This document shows positions 45,374 through 59,700 of a DNA stretch of 64,000 nucleotides, in pieces (positions within the stretch are counted from its first letter, which is position 1; each line of letters opens with the position of its first letter). Both the position numbers and the translations under genes were made by a program. The notes beneath the pieces are model-generated. The model saw only the letters and a list, made by a program, of their open reading frames with translations, made no database searches and was not told where the DNA came from. The stretch spans positions 463,273 through 527,272 of the forward strand of contig FJUW01000003.1 of the NCBI GenBank assembly GCA_900074885.1, given 5' to 3'. Origin of the DNA: Rhynchosporium graminicola. Its lineage: Eukaryota > Ascomycota > Leotiomycetes > Helotiales > Ploettnerulaceae.

Positions 45374-48300
45374 CTTTAAGTACTATACTAATAGGTACTA
45401 GCGTATATATCAGATCAAGTAAGATATATCTATCTTAGGAAGCTCTTAAGGAGTACCTACTTTATTATTAATATCTAAAAGGATCGATATACCTACTACT
45501 CTAGTTATAGAGATTAATAAGAATATTCGATATAAAAATATTAAAGCTTTTATAGGAGAACGTAATAAGCTTTAAGGATTTATACTCTAATTCCGACTCT
45601 ATATTAAATTCAATAGCGATCGTTTTCGGTCTAATACTAAGATAGTCCTTTAGGCAGTTACCCTACTCGAAAGTAAAGCCTTAAATTAGATTAAAGGGTT
45701 TCTCGAGGACTACCTTATCTATAGTAATAAAGAAGAAGTTATTAACGCTAATAAAGCCGAGTAAACTACTATCGATATATTTACTATATAGGACGGATTC
45801 CTTAAAGAATTAAAAGCTAATTTTAGAGTTATAGATAAACAGAAGAAGGTAGAAAGAGCTATCGAAGCTCTATAATAGAAGGGGTTAGTAACTGCTTATA
45901 CTAGGGACTTTTAGCGCTACTCTACTCGTACCGAATAGAGTAACGAAGCACTTATATACGTATACTAAAAAGGTCTTAAGGACTTTATTAAAGACGAGCT
46001 TATACGCTATAGAGCTAGGGTTATTACCTTTAGCTAACTTATTAAGGCTATGTGCAAAATCGATAATAATTAGTATAAACGTAGTATAGAGAAGAAAGGA
46101 AAGTTCGACTCTAACTATAGGCGAATAGGTAAAAGAGGATTCAGGAGTAAGGTTAACTACTCTAGTTATAACAAACGAGACTATAGAGACCCTATAGAAC
46201 TCGACGCTATATATAAGAAAGAATTATCACTATAGTAATAAATAAAATATATATAAGATTATACTTATTTTAATTATAGAAAACTAAGATACCTCGTAAG
46301 GAACTATAAGAGTAGTTAAAGTAAAGGAAACAGATCCTAGGGTTATCTACTACGATAAGAACTTAACGCTACTATCTAAGGGAGAGGGAGTTATAACGAA
46401 CTAATAATATTATATACTAGCTATATCTAAGAAGAACTAGCATTAGATAATAACTATATTAATATTAACTTAGATAATAAGAAGGAACTCCGCGAGGCTA
46501 TAAATTAACTCGACGTCGAGAACTTAGGACCCGGTTCTAATATACTCTCTGAATATAGCTCTAACGGATTAGAAATCACTTTTAAAGAATATATACGACT
46601 TCTTATCGCTATAGGTAAGAAGAGTATTAGGATAGCTTACGCCGAAGCAGAGGAAATCTTCGAAAATAGTATAATAGAAGTTATCGAGAAATCGCTACCC
46701 TATAACGATATAAAGTTAGAAGCTATCTAATATTAGAAGGACTTAGCGGAAGTATACTTAGACTTATTAATACGAATCTATTATATACTCTAAGGATATA
46801 AGGATATACTAAGCGAAACCGAACAAGGGGTTCGACGCAGTTAGTAATACTAGGATACTATTAGAGAAAATATAGATTATATACTAATTATATAAATAAG
46901 ATTAGCGGTTTATAGAGGATTACGAGAATAAGTAAAAGACGAACTCCGAAAGATCGAAAAGAAGGACGATATACTATAGATTAATTACTCGCGATATACT
47001 GCACTTATATAGTTATCCTGCTAGACTGACTTATATAACGTCTATTACGATAGAAAGGAGAACGCTGACTTTTAGCCTTAGAAATAGATATTAGTATTCT
47101 GGCCTATAGAAGATAATAATAATATCTACTATATAGCCCTAGAAGTACTAGAGATATTAAAAAACTAGGAGGTCTCGGCGATAAAAGGCTATCGATAAGT
47201 AATTATAAAGAGCCTAGGAACTTATATAATAAAGAACTTTATATAATAAGAAAGGGATAATAACTATTCCTAATAGTCTATTTCAGAGGATAAGCGCTTA
47301 GAGCTATAGTAGACTCTAGAGCTATAGGTAATTTTATAGATTATAAAATAGTAGTAAACTATAGGTTCAGACTAATTAAGAAGGAACTCTTATATTATCT
47401 ATTCGCGTTAGATAAGGATACTATCGGAAATAAGAACAGATATATAACTCTCTAAACTAATTAGTTAAATATAAAAATACTAAAAGGATATACCGAAGAT
47501 ATTAAGTTTAATATCGTTAACTTAAGCGCTTATAAGTTAGTACTCAGTATACTATAGTTAAAACTCTATAACTCTACTATTAACTAGTAGAAAAAGCGAA
47601 TTATAATAAACTATTATTAGTATAGGAGCGATTATAGAGCACTTAAATAAGCAGATAATAACCTGAAGCGAGACGAGTTATATATAGCTCTCTCGACTAA
47701 TAAGGACTAAACTCAGGCCTTTATACTAAAGCGAATACTAGTAGCGTATAAGGATTATAAGTAACTTTTCCGGGAAGCTCCTAAGAACAAGGCTCTTCTA
47801 TAGTACTAACTATAAGATTACGAGATACCCTTAGAACTAGGAAAAACGCCTGGCTTCGGACTAATATACTAATAATCCGCAGTAGAGTTAAAAACCCTAA
47901 AGAAATATATAGATAATAACCTAATAAAAAGTTTCATACGACTATCTACTTCCTTAGCTGCGAGTCCGATACTCTTCGTTCTGAAGAAAGATAGGAAACT
48001 CTGCTTATATATCGACTACTATAATATTAATAGTATTACGATTAAGGATTAGTACTTATTACTCCTAATAAATAAGCTATACGATCGATTATAAGGAGCT
48101 ACTATATTTACAATACTAGATATAAGAGGAGTATATAACCTTATACGGATAAAACCCGGCGAAGAATAAAAGATAGCGTTTAGAATACGCTATAGCTTAT
48201 ATAAATACTAAGTTATACTATTCGGGCTTACGAACGTACTTATATTATGCTAATAGAAAATTAATAACTAATTATATAAATACCTCGATATTTTCGTAGT

Positions 48301-51300
48301 CGCTTACTTAGATAATATACTTATCTACTCTAAGATAAAAACCGAGTATATTTAATACGTATATAAGGTACTTAAGAAACTTAAGAGCGCTAAGCTACTT
48401 CTTAAACTAGAGAAATACGAATTTCACTAGGAAGAAATCCACTTCTTAGGATTTATTATCAGATAATATAGAGTCCGAATAGACCTGATTAAGGTTAAGG
48501 TAATACTTATATAGCTAATACTAAGTAGCGTAAAGGAAGTATAATCCTTCCTCGGATTCGCGAATTTCTATAGAAGATTTATTAAGAATTACTTTATAGT
48601 AGCTAAAGTACTTACGGATCTTACTAAGAAGGACTAGGACTTTATTTAGATAACTATAGCAGAAGAAGCGTTCCGGATATTAAAAGAATACTTTACTAAC
48701 GTACTTATCTTAGCTACTTACGATCTAAACCTCGAGATAGTAATAGAAACTAACACTTCGGATTTCGTACTAGGGGTATACTTAAGCTAGAAGTATAGTA
48801 AATAACTATATCCTATCGCGTATTACTTATAGACGTTTTTACTCGCAGAGCTTAACTATAATATATATAATAAGGAACTACTTACTATAGTAGCCGCTTA
48901 TAAGTAATAGTAATACTATTTAGAAGGAGTAAAGCACGTTATTTAGATTTAGACTAATTATAAGAATCTAATATTATTCATATTAACGAAAATATTAAAT
49001 AAGAGATAAGTTAAGTAGTTAGAGGAACTCTCGACTCTGAAGTTTAATATTACTTATAGAAAAGGTAGTGAAAATATAAGAGCTAACGCTCTTAGTAGAT
49101 AATAAGACTACTCGGGAAAACCTATAGAGAGGCCCCGAGCTATCTTTAAAGAGGGAAAGGAAAGAATAGAATATAACTACGAAATCCTAGTAATAGTTAT
49201 AATATTAGAAGATAAATACCTTATAAACTAAATTAAAAACGTATATATAATAGATAAATACGTATAGCGAGTTACTAGTAAATCTATAGACGACTTTATA
49301 ATAGACGAAGATAGCCTCCTTAGGTTCAAAGGACTTATATATATCCTAAGTAAACTAAGACGGATATTCGTAATAGAGTAATACTTATTACTTATATATA
49401 GTTACTAAGGGATTATAAGAACCTTCGAACGAATAACTAAGGACTATTACTTTCTAGGTATAAGAAAGTAAATAGAAAACGTTATCAGAGAATACGATAT
49501 ATATATAAAAAGTAAGTTAAGTAGATACGTACTATATAGTCTTCTTAAATTACTAGTAATATCTACTAGAGTATAGGAGTCGATTACGTTTAATTTTATT
49601 ATTAAACTACTATTATTAAAAGAACTAATAACTAATATAGTATTTAATACTATCTAAGTTATTACGGATCGACTTACTAAATATAGATACTTCGTGCTAT
49701 ATAAGGAAGGAAGTAACGCTAAGGAACTTGCGTATATATTCCTTAAGATAGTAGTAAGCTAATACGAGCTACTTAATAAGATTATCTCAGATTAAGATAA
49801 ATTATTTACCTTTAAGTTTTAGATATTACTTATAAACTAACTTAAGCTTAACTATAAAATATTAACTATATTTTACTTATAGATAGATAGATAAACGGAA
49901 TAACTAAATTAATTAATAGAATAGTACTTGCGTAGCTATATTAATAGGGAATAGAGTAATTAGGTCGAACTGCTTCCCTTTACTTAGTTTATATATAATA
50001 GCGCTAAGAACGAAACTACCTCGGTTTCCCTGTTCTTCGCTAACTATAGCTTCGAACCCGAAGTATACTAATAACTAAGAAGAGACCTTATTAGCGCGTA
50101 AGAATCTATAGTCCTAGTATATAAGATATAGGACTTATAATAATAACTATCTAAAGATATCGACTTCTCGAACGCGAGAACTACGAAGTATAATAACTAG
50201 AAGTATAGTATAGGACCTCCGCTTAAGAGGGGGAATAAAGTATATTTACTACGAAAATATATTAAAATAAAATAACTAAGTACGAAACTAGATTTTAAGA
50301 AACTCGGACTATTCGAAAGACTAGAAGAAGTAGGACTTATAAATTTCAGACTATAGCTACTATAGGGATCTCGACTATATCTTATATTCTATGTATTATT
50401 ACTAGAACTTACTAATAGAGATATATCCCTAGCGATAGATAAAGAACTCTAACTTAAGAACGAACTAGACGTATATAATATAGAGAAATTACTAGATACT
50501 CGGACTATAATATAAGATTAGTAGGAATATTTAGTAAAATAGAAAAGGTATAGAGATAAGGAAAACTTATAGGAACTTATACGAAACCTAAACTATCCGG
50601 ATTTACTTCGATAGTTCTAGTTAAAAACCTAGGCGACTCTTAAGAAGAATTATTACTAAAACCTAAGGCGATCTATAGAGGATCGGAAGGATCGAAATAG
50701 TTTAGCTACTCCACGAGAGCAGGATCTAAGGCCTCGATATCAGGTAAGGATATAGGCTCCTCTTACTCCTTTATTATATATTCTTTTTCTTCGATAGCTT
50801 CTAACTTATCTAGAGAATAAAGACTATAACGTAATATCTCAGCTGCTTTTATACGAAAGAATTCTCTTTATTTATTAATCCGAAGGATCTTAGCTTATTA
50901 GAAAGCTAGACGTTTAATTAGCTTTTACTAATCCTATTAAGCTTTCTTATAAGCTTAAGTAAGATCGGCCTCGGTTCTCTCTAACTTATATTATTTACTT
51001 TTTAAAGGACCTTATATATCATATTTCGTATTTCTACTAGCGCGAATATATTTAGTATAACGATTAGAGTTAGAGGAAATAATATAGACTTAATAAGAAT
51101 CTTTATTATAGCGAGAATAAGATAGTATTTTGAAACTATAATAAAGGATACGAGATAGGAGGTTTTATTAGTTCTCTTTAAAACGTTCGTAATAAGTAAG
51201 TAATATAATAAAAGAAGAAGATAGTTATTATAGAAGGTCGATATTTCTTAATTAGGTATCTAAGCTAGAAGCGCGGGACGCGCTAAGCTAGAAAGGGGAT

Positions 51301-51302
51301 AG

Positions 51303-51674
51303 TATTATAACTCTTAGCTATAACAGGTGATATAGCCCTAAGGCTCAGCAGGTAGACTAACTTATATAGCTAGCTCTATACTATATAGAGAAGCTATAGG
51401 TCACGTGACGAAGGTTATATACTAAATTAGCCTATAGTTCCTGAACTAGATAATAATTCAGATAATTCAGATAATTCAATAGAACGAAAGTTCTATATAT
51501 ACTAGTATATCTACTCACTAGATAGAAGCTTCGTGCTTAACTTAAATATAGTATCTTACTTATACTTAGTAACTTATAAAGATTATCAGACTTGATCTAG
51601 TGATAGTGTTCCTGCCTACCTAACTAACCTCTTTCGCACTCTAGGACGAATACCACGTTCTACCGTACGTTATA
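51303..51674 (+). repeat. 3' LTR of element B
   Basis: 372 bp, same length as the left copy, differing mostly by transitions. Starts tattataac, ends gttata. Followed directly by the target duplication TCGTA. Confidence 0.88.
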
Positions 51675-54600
51675 TCGTAACTATAATTCGCGAAGAATAG
51701 TATAACTTTTATTATTTCCGTAGTCGAGCTATTATATACGAGTTCTACTAATAGTAATAGTTCTACCTAATTGTTTTATTAATAATTAATATAGTAGCGT
51801 AAGTATACTTTAACTATTTAGTTTATTCTTTTGTTTCCTCTATTAATCTAAAGATAAAAAGCTATTAATAGTTTTTATTTAGTCCCTAAGAACTTTATTA
51901 AAGTATTCTAGAACTTTAATATAAATAACTTATCTCGATCTGATACGATTTCTTCAGGTACTTTATACTTAGAGACTACCTCCTTAAGGTATACTTATAC
52001 TAAGTATTCGGCTATAAGAGTAGATAAGACTAGTACTAAGATTATATACTTAGTAAGTCTCTTTATAATAATAAGTATTATATTATAGCTAACTCCTATA
52101 ATCGGGTCCTTCGATAGTAGTAATAGCCTTATAAAGTCCTATAATATCGATTTCCAAGATATTAGTAGTATTAGTACTATAATTATCTACCTATAAGGTG
52201 CATATCGGGAAGACTTATTCCTAATATAAGTATTATAATTAGCTAGTATTTCTTTAATTACTCGACGGAGTCCTTCCGACTAGTAGTTTCTTAAAATCCC
52301 TAGATATATTCTTTATATCCCTTAGTATTTATACGTAGGAAGCTTATATTATTCTTTAACGTATACTTCTACTAAGCTTAGCAGAAGCTAAATCTTCCTA
52401 TTAACTCGTATAATACTATTCTTAATTATATTCCTTATAATAAGTTCCTTAGTCTTATCCAGGGATATTCTATCCTTCTTCTAGGCCTCCTTTAAAGTAT
52501 TATACTAAGGTCTCTTAATTTCTTACTTAATCGCAGTAGCTTCTTAGATATTAATAACTATATCTCTATTATCTAGCTATCTAAGTAAGGCAGTCTTATT
52601 ATAGACCTTATTATTCTTATAACTTAGTAATCTACTTAGAGTATCTACTCGTATATTATCCTTTCTTTATATATACTTAATAACTAAATTAAAAGAGGCG
52701 AGTTCCTCTAATTATTAGGCTAATTAATAATTATCTAAGACTTTAGTAATTATAAAAGTTCAGAGATTTATATAGTTAGTATAGATAATAACTAGGAACT
52801 TAGCTCCTTATAAGTATATTTTCTAGTATTTAAGTACTTTAATAATTACTATAAGTTCTTTCTTATAGATATTATAATTCTATTTAGCTAGAGATATTTT
52901 CTCTGAAAAGTAAGCGACTAAGTATAATCGTCTTTCGTTATCTCGCTATAAGTATATTACGCTAGTATAAGTATTAGAGGTATCTGTTTCTATTATACTT
53001 TCCTTTTCTTTATCGAAACTATATAAGATTAGTTCTTTTATAAATTCTTTCTTAATTCTCTAAAAAGCTTTTTTATACTAGCTAGTCTAAGTAAAAGGAA
53101 CGCCTTTCCTTATTAAGCTTATAAGTAGTTTAGTAATCTTAGAATAATTTCTAATAAATTATTAGTAGAAGTTAGCGAAACTGAATTATAATTATATATC
53201 TTTAATATTCTTTAGAGATTCTTATTCTTTTATAGCTTTAATTTTCTCTAAGTTAATACTTATCTCTCTAAGGCGAATAATATATTTTAGAAAAGTAACT
53301 TACTTAACTAAGAATTTATATTTCGATATCTTTAGTCTAGAATCTACTTTATATAATACTTCTATAACTTAAGTAATATAGCTCTAGTATACCTCGATAG
53401 TCTCTAAGTATACTAAGATATTATCTAAGTAATATATAGCGAATTTCCTAATAAAGTCCTTAAGAATATTATTATTCTATTTTTAATATATAACTAGAGT
53501 ATTAGATAAGCTAAATAGTATTACTATATATTCTTATAGCCCTAAGAGTAATATAAAAGTAATCTTCTACTTATATCCCTCTTTAATTCGGATTGAATTA
53601 AACGCGTTATATTAATCTAACTTAGTATATATCTTTACTCTAGCTAGCTTATCCCGTAGGTACTACGTATTTAGTAAAGGATATATATCTCTTATAGTTC
53701 TACTATTAATTATCTGATAGTCTCTATATAGTCTTCTTTTAAGATCTCCTGCTTTCTTAACTACTAGTATATTAATAGCGTATAATAACTTAGATTTCCG
53801 AATCTATCTTTTCTTTATATCTAACTCTTAATACTCCTTAAGTGTCTTTATAGTATTATAATTATAATAGCGAAGTTTCTCTATAATAAGTATAAATCTA
53901 TCTTTAAAGTTTATCTTATAATCCTAAGGTTTATACTTAAGTAGAGCTCTTATATCCTGCGGATCCTCGAATAATTTCGAGAACTTCTTATATAGTTTAA
54001 GTAGCTATTCTCGAATATTATCTATTTAGCTAGGATAATTCCTAGGTTCTATTTAACTAAGAACTTAACTTAATTAGCTAGAGTCTATTAGCGTTATTAT
54101 TAAGGAGGCAGCGCTAGCCTCTTATTTATTAGCTAGTTAACTGCGCTTATATTTATAGTTACTAAATATAACTCTCTTAGTTATCTAGTCTATACTAAGA
54201 TTATAGTTATATAGTTATAATATTCCTAATACGATATTATATTATCCGATAAGTATAATATCGAAGTAAAGCGTTTTTTTATATTTATTAATAATTATCT
54301 TTATTCCTCTTATCTTTCTGCGGACTTATCTATCTAATCCGGCGTCTTTTCTATCTAATAAAGTAAAGTAATATAGTTTCGGGTTAATAATAGTAGGAAT
54401 ATTCTATTTCTTGATAAAAGCTAAGTTTATAAAGCGTTTTATAGCTCCTGAATTGATAAGTGCTTTTATCTTAATATTATCTATTATAACTAGTAAGATT
54501 AACTAATCGAACTCTCTAGTAATAATAAGCTTTAAGTATAATAGTTTTATTATAGAGTAATTATATACTTCTTTAATAATTCTCCTTATTATTTCGTCTA

Positions 54601-56207
54601 ACTAAGTTCTAAGGCCGGGTTCGTAAGTAATTAGAGTATAAGGTATATAGTAATAGAGATTAACTTACCTTTAAATCAGATCTAGTATTATTCTTTAATA
54701 AGTAGCTAGTTCTAACGGGTACTATCTTCTCTACTAATAATATTCCCCTTTTATTTCCTTAGTAATAGCTTAAGTATCTTTAATTTAAAGGAACTGATCT
54801 AATTATTCGAATTCTTTTAGTTCTAGTTCTCCTTCGAGGTTAGCTATATAATAATCTAATTATTTCTTAATATCCCTAGTATTAACTTAGAATATAATAG
54901 TAGTAGTATCGCAATAGATAATAACGTAATCTATACCCGAGTTAGATATATTATAAGTTTAGTAATATTCTATAAAATCGGACTTAGTTCTATTATAAAC
55001 TTATATTCTTTTTCTATTATTATAATTTCGAAGAGTCTAGTTTTTATTATTATATAGAAAGTTATTATATAAATAGTTTCTTTTATCTATAATACTCTAG
55101 CTTTCTTAGTCTTTATCTAGAAGTTTAATTAAGTTCTCTTCGAATCCTTCGCTAGATTTATAAGTTATAAAGTCCTTCTAACTCTATTCTACGCTAGAAG
55201 CTTCTTAGTAATCTAGCTTTCTTTTAGCTAATCCGAATTCTCTCTTAAGTTTATTCTAGGGTTTTCCTCTCTACTTCTTCTTCTAAGAATAATTATAAGC
55301 GAGGTATTCTAGCTTACTATACGTATAATATAAGCTTTTCTCTTAATATTTATCTTTCTCAGATTAGCTCTTAGATCTTCTTTTTACTTTATCTATTTCT
55401 ATTAGATTATAATAATTATATTTATTATTTAAGTAAAGTTAAAAATTTCCTTAATTTTTACTATATTATTATAGAAATTAAAGTTTCTAGAGGTAAATAA
55501 GTATAAAGTATTCTCCTTTTTCCTTTACTTATTCTTAGATTCGTTTATTAATAGTAGTAGATAATCTAATTAAGTCCTCTAAAGTACTTAGTTTATTAGC
55601 TTTAGAGAGCTTATTCTTAATATAGTCCTTAAGGCCTCGATAGTATTAGGCTCTTAATCTATTATCTATCTAGTCTAACTATATAGAATATTAGTAGAAC
55701 TCGGTAGTATATTTATAGATAGATCCTTATTATCGAGTTCCGAGTAAGTGCTTCTTATCTTATTCCTTCTTATTAAGGTCTTTAAAGACTCCTTTAATAG
55801 TATTAGTAAAACTTATAGGAGTTCGAAAGATAATTTAGCTTTTTTCAGTTATAGTAGTAGAATAAGCTCTAGATAAGTATCTATTAACTAAGTAATTACT
55901 TAAAGCTAGCTTAATCTAATAAGCTATAATATTACAGAGGAATAAGGCGATCTATAGGACTTTAAGAGAGTCTGCTTCGAACTTATCCTTATTAAAAGTA
56001 AAGTATATCTAGTACTAGAGGATAAATTATCTTAGTTTATTATAGTTCTTATAATAAGTATTAAGTAAGTTTATACAAAGTAGTATACTCTTATCGACCT
56101 TATTAACCTTATCCGGCTTACTAGTCTAGGAGCTTTCTCTTACGATAGATCCTTCTTTAGTAGCTATTTCGTTCTTACTAATAATACTTTAAGTAAGGTG
56201 CTTAAAG

Positions 56208-56704
56208 TATAACATTCCTAGTTCTAACTAGTACGCGGTATATAGGCTTATTAGTTAGTATTAGCTATAAAGTAAAGTAAATAAGAAGTTCGGTTCTTAA
56301 TTAGAATTAAGATATTATAAGTAGGTATTAATTACTATATGAATTTAAGTATAAAGCTCCTATCTAATAGTAGAAGTGCTAGTCTTATATAGAATCTTCG
56401 TTCCCTTATGCTAGCTATATAAGACTATCTTACAGAGCGCGTAAGCTCTCGCGACCTATCTAGTAGTCTAGTATATCATATGATCCTAGATTACCTATAG
56501 CTATAATACTATTATTACTTTTAATATAGGTAGATATATAGTACTACTCGCTAGTTTATACTATAACTATATTAGTGCCTTTCCTCTAATAGTACTAACT
56601 CTTTTCTAGTACTAAAACCCGTCTAGTACTTACTACTAGGTGGTACTATCAGTATTCTGGTGCTAGGACGGTTTTAGTGCTAAGAACTATACTAGTTCGT
56701 GATA
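56208..56704 (-). repeat. LTR of element A (5' LTR)
   Basis: 497 bp, matching the LTR at 43276 along its length. Followed by GTTCC (56705-56709), the second copy of element A's target duplication. On the minus strand it is followed by ctttaagcacc, resembling the site after element B's 5' LTR. Confidence 0.88.
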
Positions 56705-59700
56705 GTTCCCTTATAATTTGAAGGACTCTAATAGCTTTAATATTATAGTACCTCGAGCTTTTGCGACTCTTATTAACGTATAGAAATCTCCTATATATAC
56801 TATAATACTTAACTTGCGTATAATACGCTAAATAGATACTAGCGATACGCTTACTATTCCCTCCGCATATAGTAACTTTAAGAACGTATTCTCTAAGGAG
56901 AAAGGAAGCGAGCTACCCCTATTAGAGAGCTATTAATACGCTATCGAGTTGAAACTAGGATTAAAGATATCTTATTCTCTAATCTATAACCTCTCTAAGA
57001 AGGAACTAAAGGTTCTCCGGGAATACCTCGACTTATCAGAAGCGAAGGGTTAGATAAGGAAGAGTAAGAGTCCTATAGGTATACTTATTCTTTTTATACC
57101 TAAGAAAGATAGTAGCTTTCGATTATATATCGATTACTAAGCTCTAAATAAAATTACGATTAAGGATTAGTACTCTTTACTATTAATTAGCGAAACGCTA
57201 GATAAGCTCCGGGATACTAGAGTATTTACTAAACTAGACTTATAAAATGCTTACTACTATATCCGAATTCGCTAGGGTAATAAATAGAAAACTGCATTTC
57301 GTACTCGATATAGATATTATAAGTATCAAGTTATATCGTTTGAACTATTAAACGTACTAGCGACCTTCTAGGTATTTATTAATAATACGCTAGCGGGCCT
57401 CGTCGATATTACTTATATTATATATCTTAATAATATCCTAATCTATTCTATTGACTTATTATAATATGAATAATACGTCCGCTAAGTACTAAAGAGACTT
57501 CGGTATATAAACCTCTTTATTAAGTTATTAAAATACTTCTTTAATACTAAAAGTATAGAGTTTCTAGGATATATTATCTCTTTAGCTAGCGTTTTAATAG
57601 ATATAAGCCGGATAGATACTATTAGAGAATAGCTAGAGCCTGAAAGTATTAGAGATATATAAGTCTTTATTAGTTTTATAAACTTCTACTAGCAATTTAT
57701 TATAAGGTTCTTAGCGATTACCTAACCTCTAATAAGTTTAATAAGAAGTAAGAAGAAAGAGTAACTTACTCCTACTTTTAGATAGAGTACTATAGAAAAG
57801 GAGGCTTTTAACGCGTTAAAAGATATATTTACTATAATATCTTTTCTTATGTACTTCGATCTACTAAAGCTAAGAAAGCTAGAGACTAACGCTTCTAGGT
57901 TTACTATCGCGGGAATTCTCTCCTAGCCTAGAGAGTAGCCGGCGAAAGAAGAGGAAAAGGCTATCTAGTACCCTATCGCGTTCTTTAGTAAAAAGCTAGA
58001 ACCTACTGAGTTGAATTATAAAGTATATAACTAAGAACTCCTTATAATTATTAAGTATTTTATATACTAGAGGTATTACCTTAAAGGTAGTATAGCTCTA
58101 GTTAAGATATTAATAGATTATAGTAACCTCTGTCACTTTATAACTATAATAGTATTAAGCCGGCGATAAGCTAGATAGGCTCTAGAGCTATCTAAGTATA
58201 ACTTTATATTAAGTTATAGATAAGGGAAAAATAATCCCGCTAATAGACCGTCGAGAAGGCCTAATTATAAGCTAGCGAAAGACAAGGAAAATATTATACT
58301 TCTTACTTTATAAAATAAGCTGCGAAGTATAATTAAAGATAGGTTAATCTGCGTACTTAGTAAAGCTAGCGATACGATAGAGAGTAACTAGCGTCTGAAC
58401 GATAGTACATCGTACTAGTTAACTCAGATTCTATAACTTACTAATAATACTTCTTTAAAAGGAGTATCGATCGAGGCTATAGATACGACCTCTACGCTTA
58501 ACTAGCGATATATACTTATAAAGCTTAATAGTTTATAGAACTTATTTAAAGGTCTAGATACCCTCTTAAGAGGCGCTAGCGAGAAGCCGGGCGCTAGCTA
58601 GTATAGCTATAGATATATTATACTATAGTTCTTTATAGCGAGTATTATGAGAATCGAAATAGTAAACCCTAAGTCGAACTTACTTCTCTTAACGCTTATA
58701 AAGCTATAGAAAAGGGACGCTTTTACTATTAAGAAGTTAGCTAGATTACAGAAAACTAAGGATACAGATTAGAGTATCGATAGCGAAGGACTACTTAAAT
58801 ACCAGCGAAAGGCTTACGTTCCGCTAGACGAAGCTATCTGTACTGAAATTATGAAGATATACTATAATAATCTAACTATAGGCTATTTTAGTTAAGATAA
58901 GACGCTAAAGCTTATCTAGCGAAAGTACTATTAATAGAAGATAAAGCTAGATATTAAAGAATATATTAAAAGTTAGAATATTTATTAAAAGATAAAAGTA
59001 AGAAGAATAAAGATAACTAGCGAGATATAAGCGCTTAGCTAGCTAAGTAAGCCGTTTAAGTCTATAACTATAGACTTTATTATAAATCTACTACCTTATA
59101 AAGGGAGCTCTATAAGAAGAATCTCTAATAGTTTACTAGTAATTATCAATAGATATACTAAAGATATAAAGTATATTCCTTACTTGAAGATAATTAATAC
59201 GCTAGGCTTAGCTCGGCTATTTATCGACTATTAGTTTAAGGACTACAGATTACCTGCGGTTATTATTACTAATAGAGGTTCTATTTTCACTTCTAAGTTC
59301 TAATAAGAGGTATACTTCTATTTCCGAATAACAAGAGGTCTTTCGATAGCGTTTTACCTATAAACTAATAAGTAAATAGAATAATAAAACTAAGCTATAG
59401 AAGTATAGCTATAGTATTTCGTATACTATCTTTAAGACGATTAGATAGACCTATTGCCTATAGCGAAGTTCGCGTATATAAATATATATTATAAGGCTAT
59501 TAGAATAAGTCTAAATAAGGCTAGGTATAGAATTACGCTAGATAGTTACCAGGGTATCGAGGACGATCTTATAAGAGGGGAGATACTTACTACTAAAGAA
59601 AGAGTAGAAGAAGTAGTTAAGAAATACTAAGAGCTAGAGAATAGCTAGCGAAGAACTAAAGAAACCTAGGCGAAGTAATATAATAAGAACTATTAACTAG

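Larger units (their letters stand above)
45002..51674 (+). mobile_element. Ty3/gypsy element B inserted in element A
   Basis: A 6.67-kb element with equal 372-bp LTRs and 5-bp target duplications TCGTA at 44997-45001 and 51675-51679. Sense is plus, with polypurine tract agaaaggggatag just before the right LTR. Remnants in order: gag-like region (about 45500-46500), reverse transcriptase (LCLYIDYYNINSITIKD near 48000; AYLDNILIYS at 48301-48331), RNase H, and integrase (VITDRLTKYRYFVLY near 49660-49705). The related A-family copy at 61533 carries the empty target site (63255-63259). All frames are broken. Confidence 0.9.
43271..56709 (-). mobile_element. Ty3/gypsy element A inserted in C, itself split by B
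   Basis: Bounded by LTRs 43276-43771 and 56208-56704 and by matching 5-bp target duplications GTTCC at 43271-43275 and 56705-56709. Sense is minus: the 3' LTR is the low-coordinate one, preceded on that strand by the polypurine tract agaaaggggatag. A reverse-transcriptase remnant reads YYLDNILVY on the minus strand near 53407-53440. Without B it is about 6.8 kb. Coding is fully broken by RIP-type stops. Confidence 0.85.
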
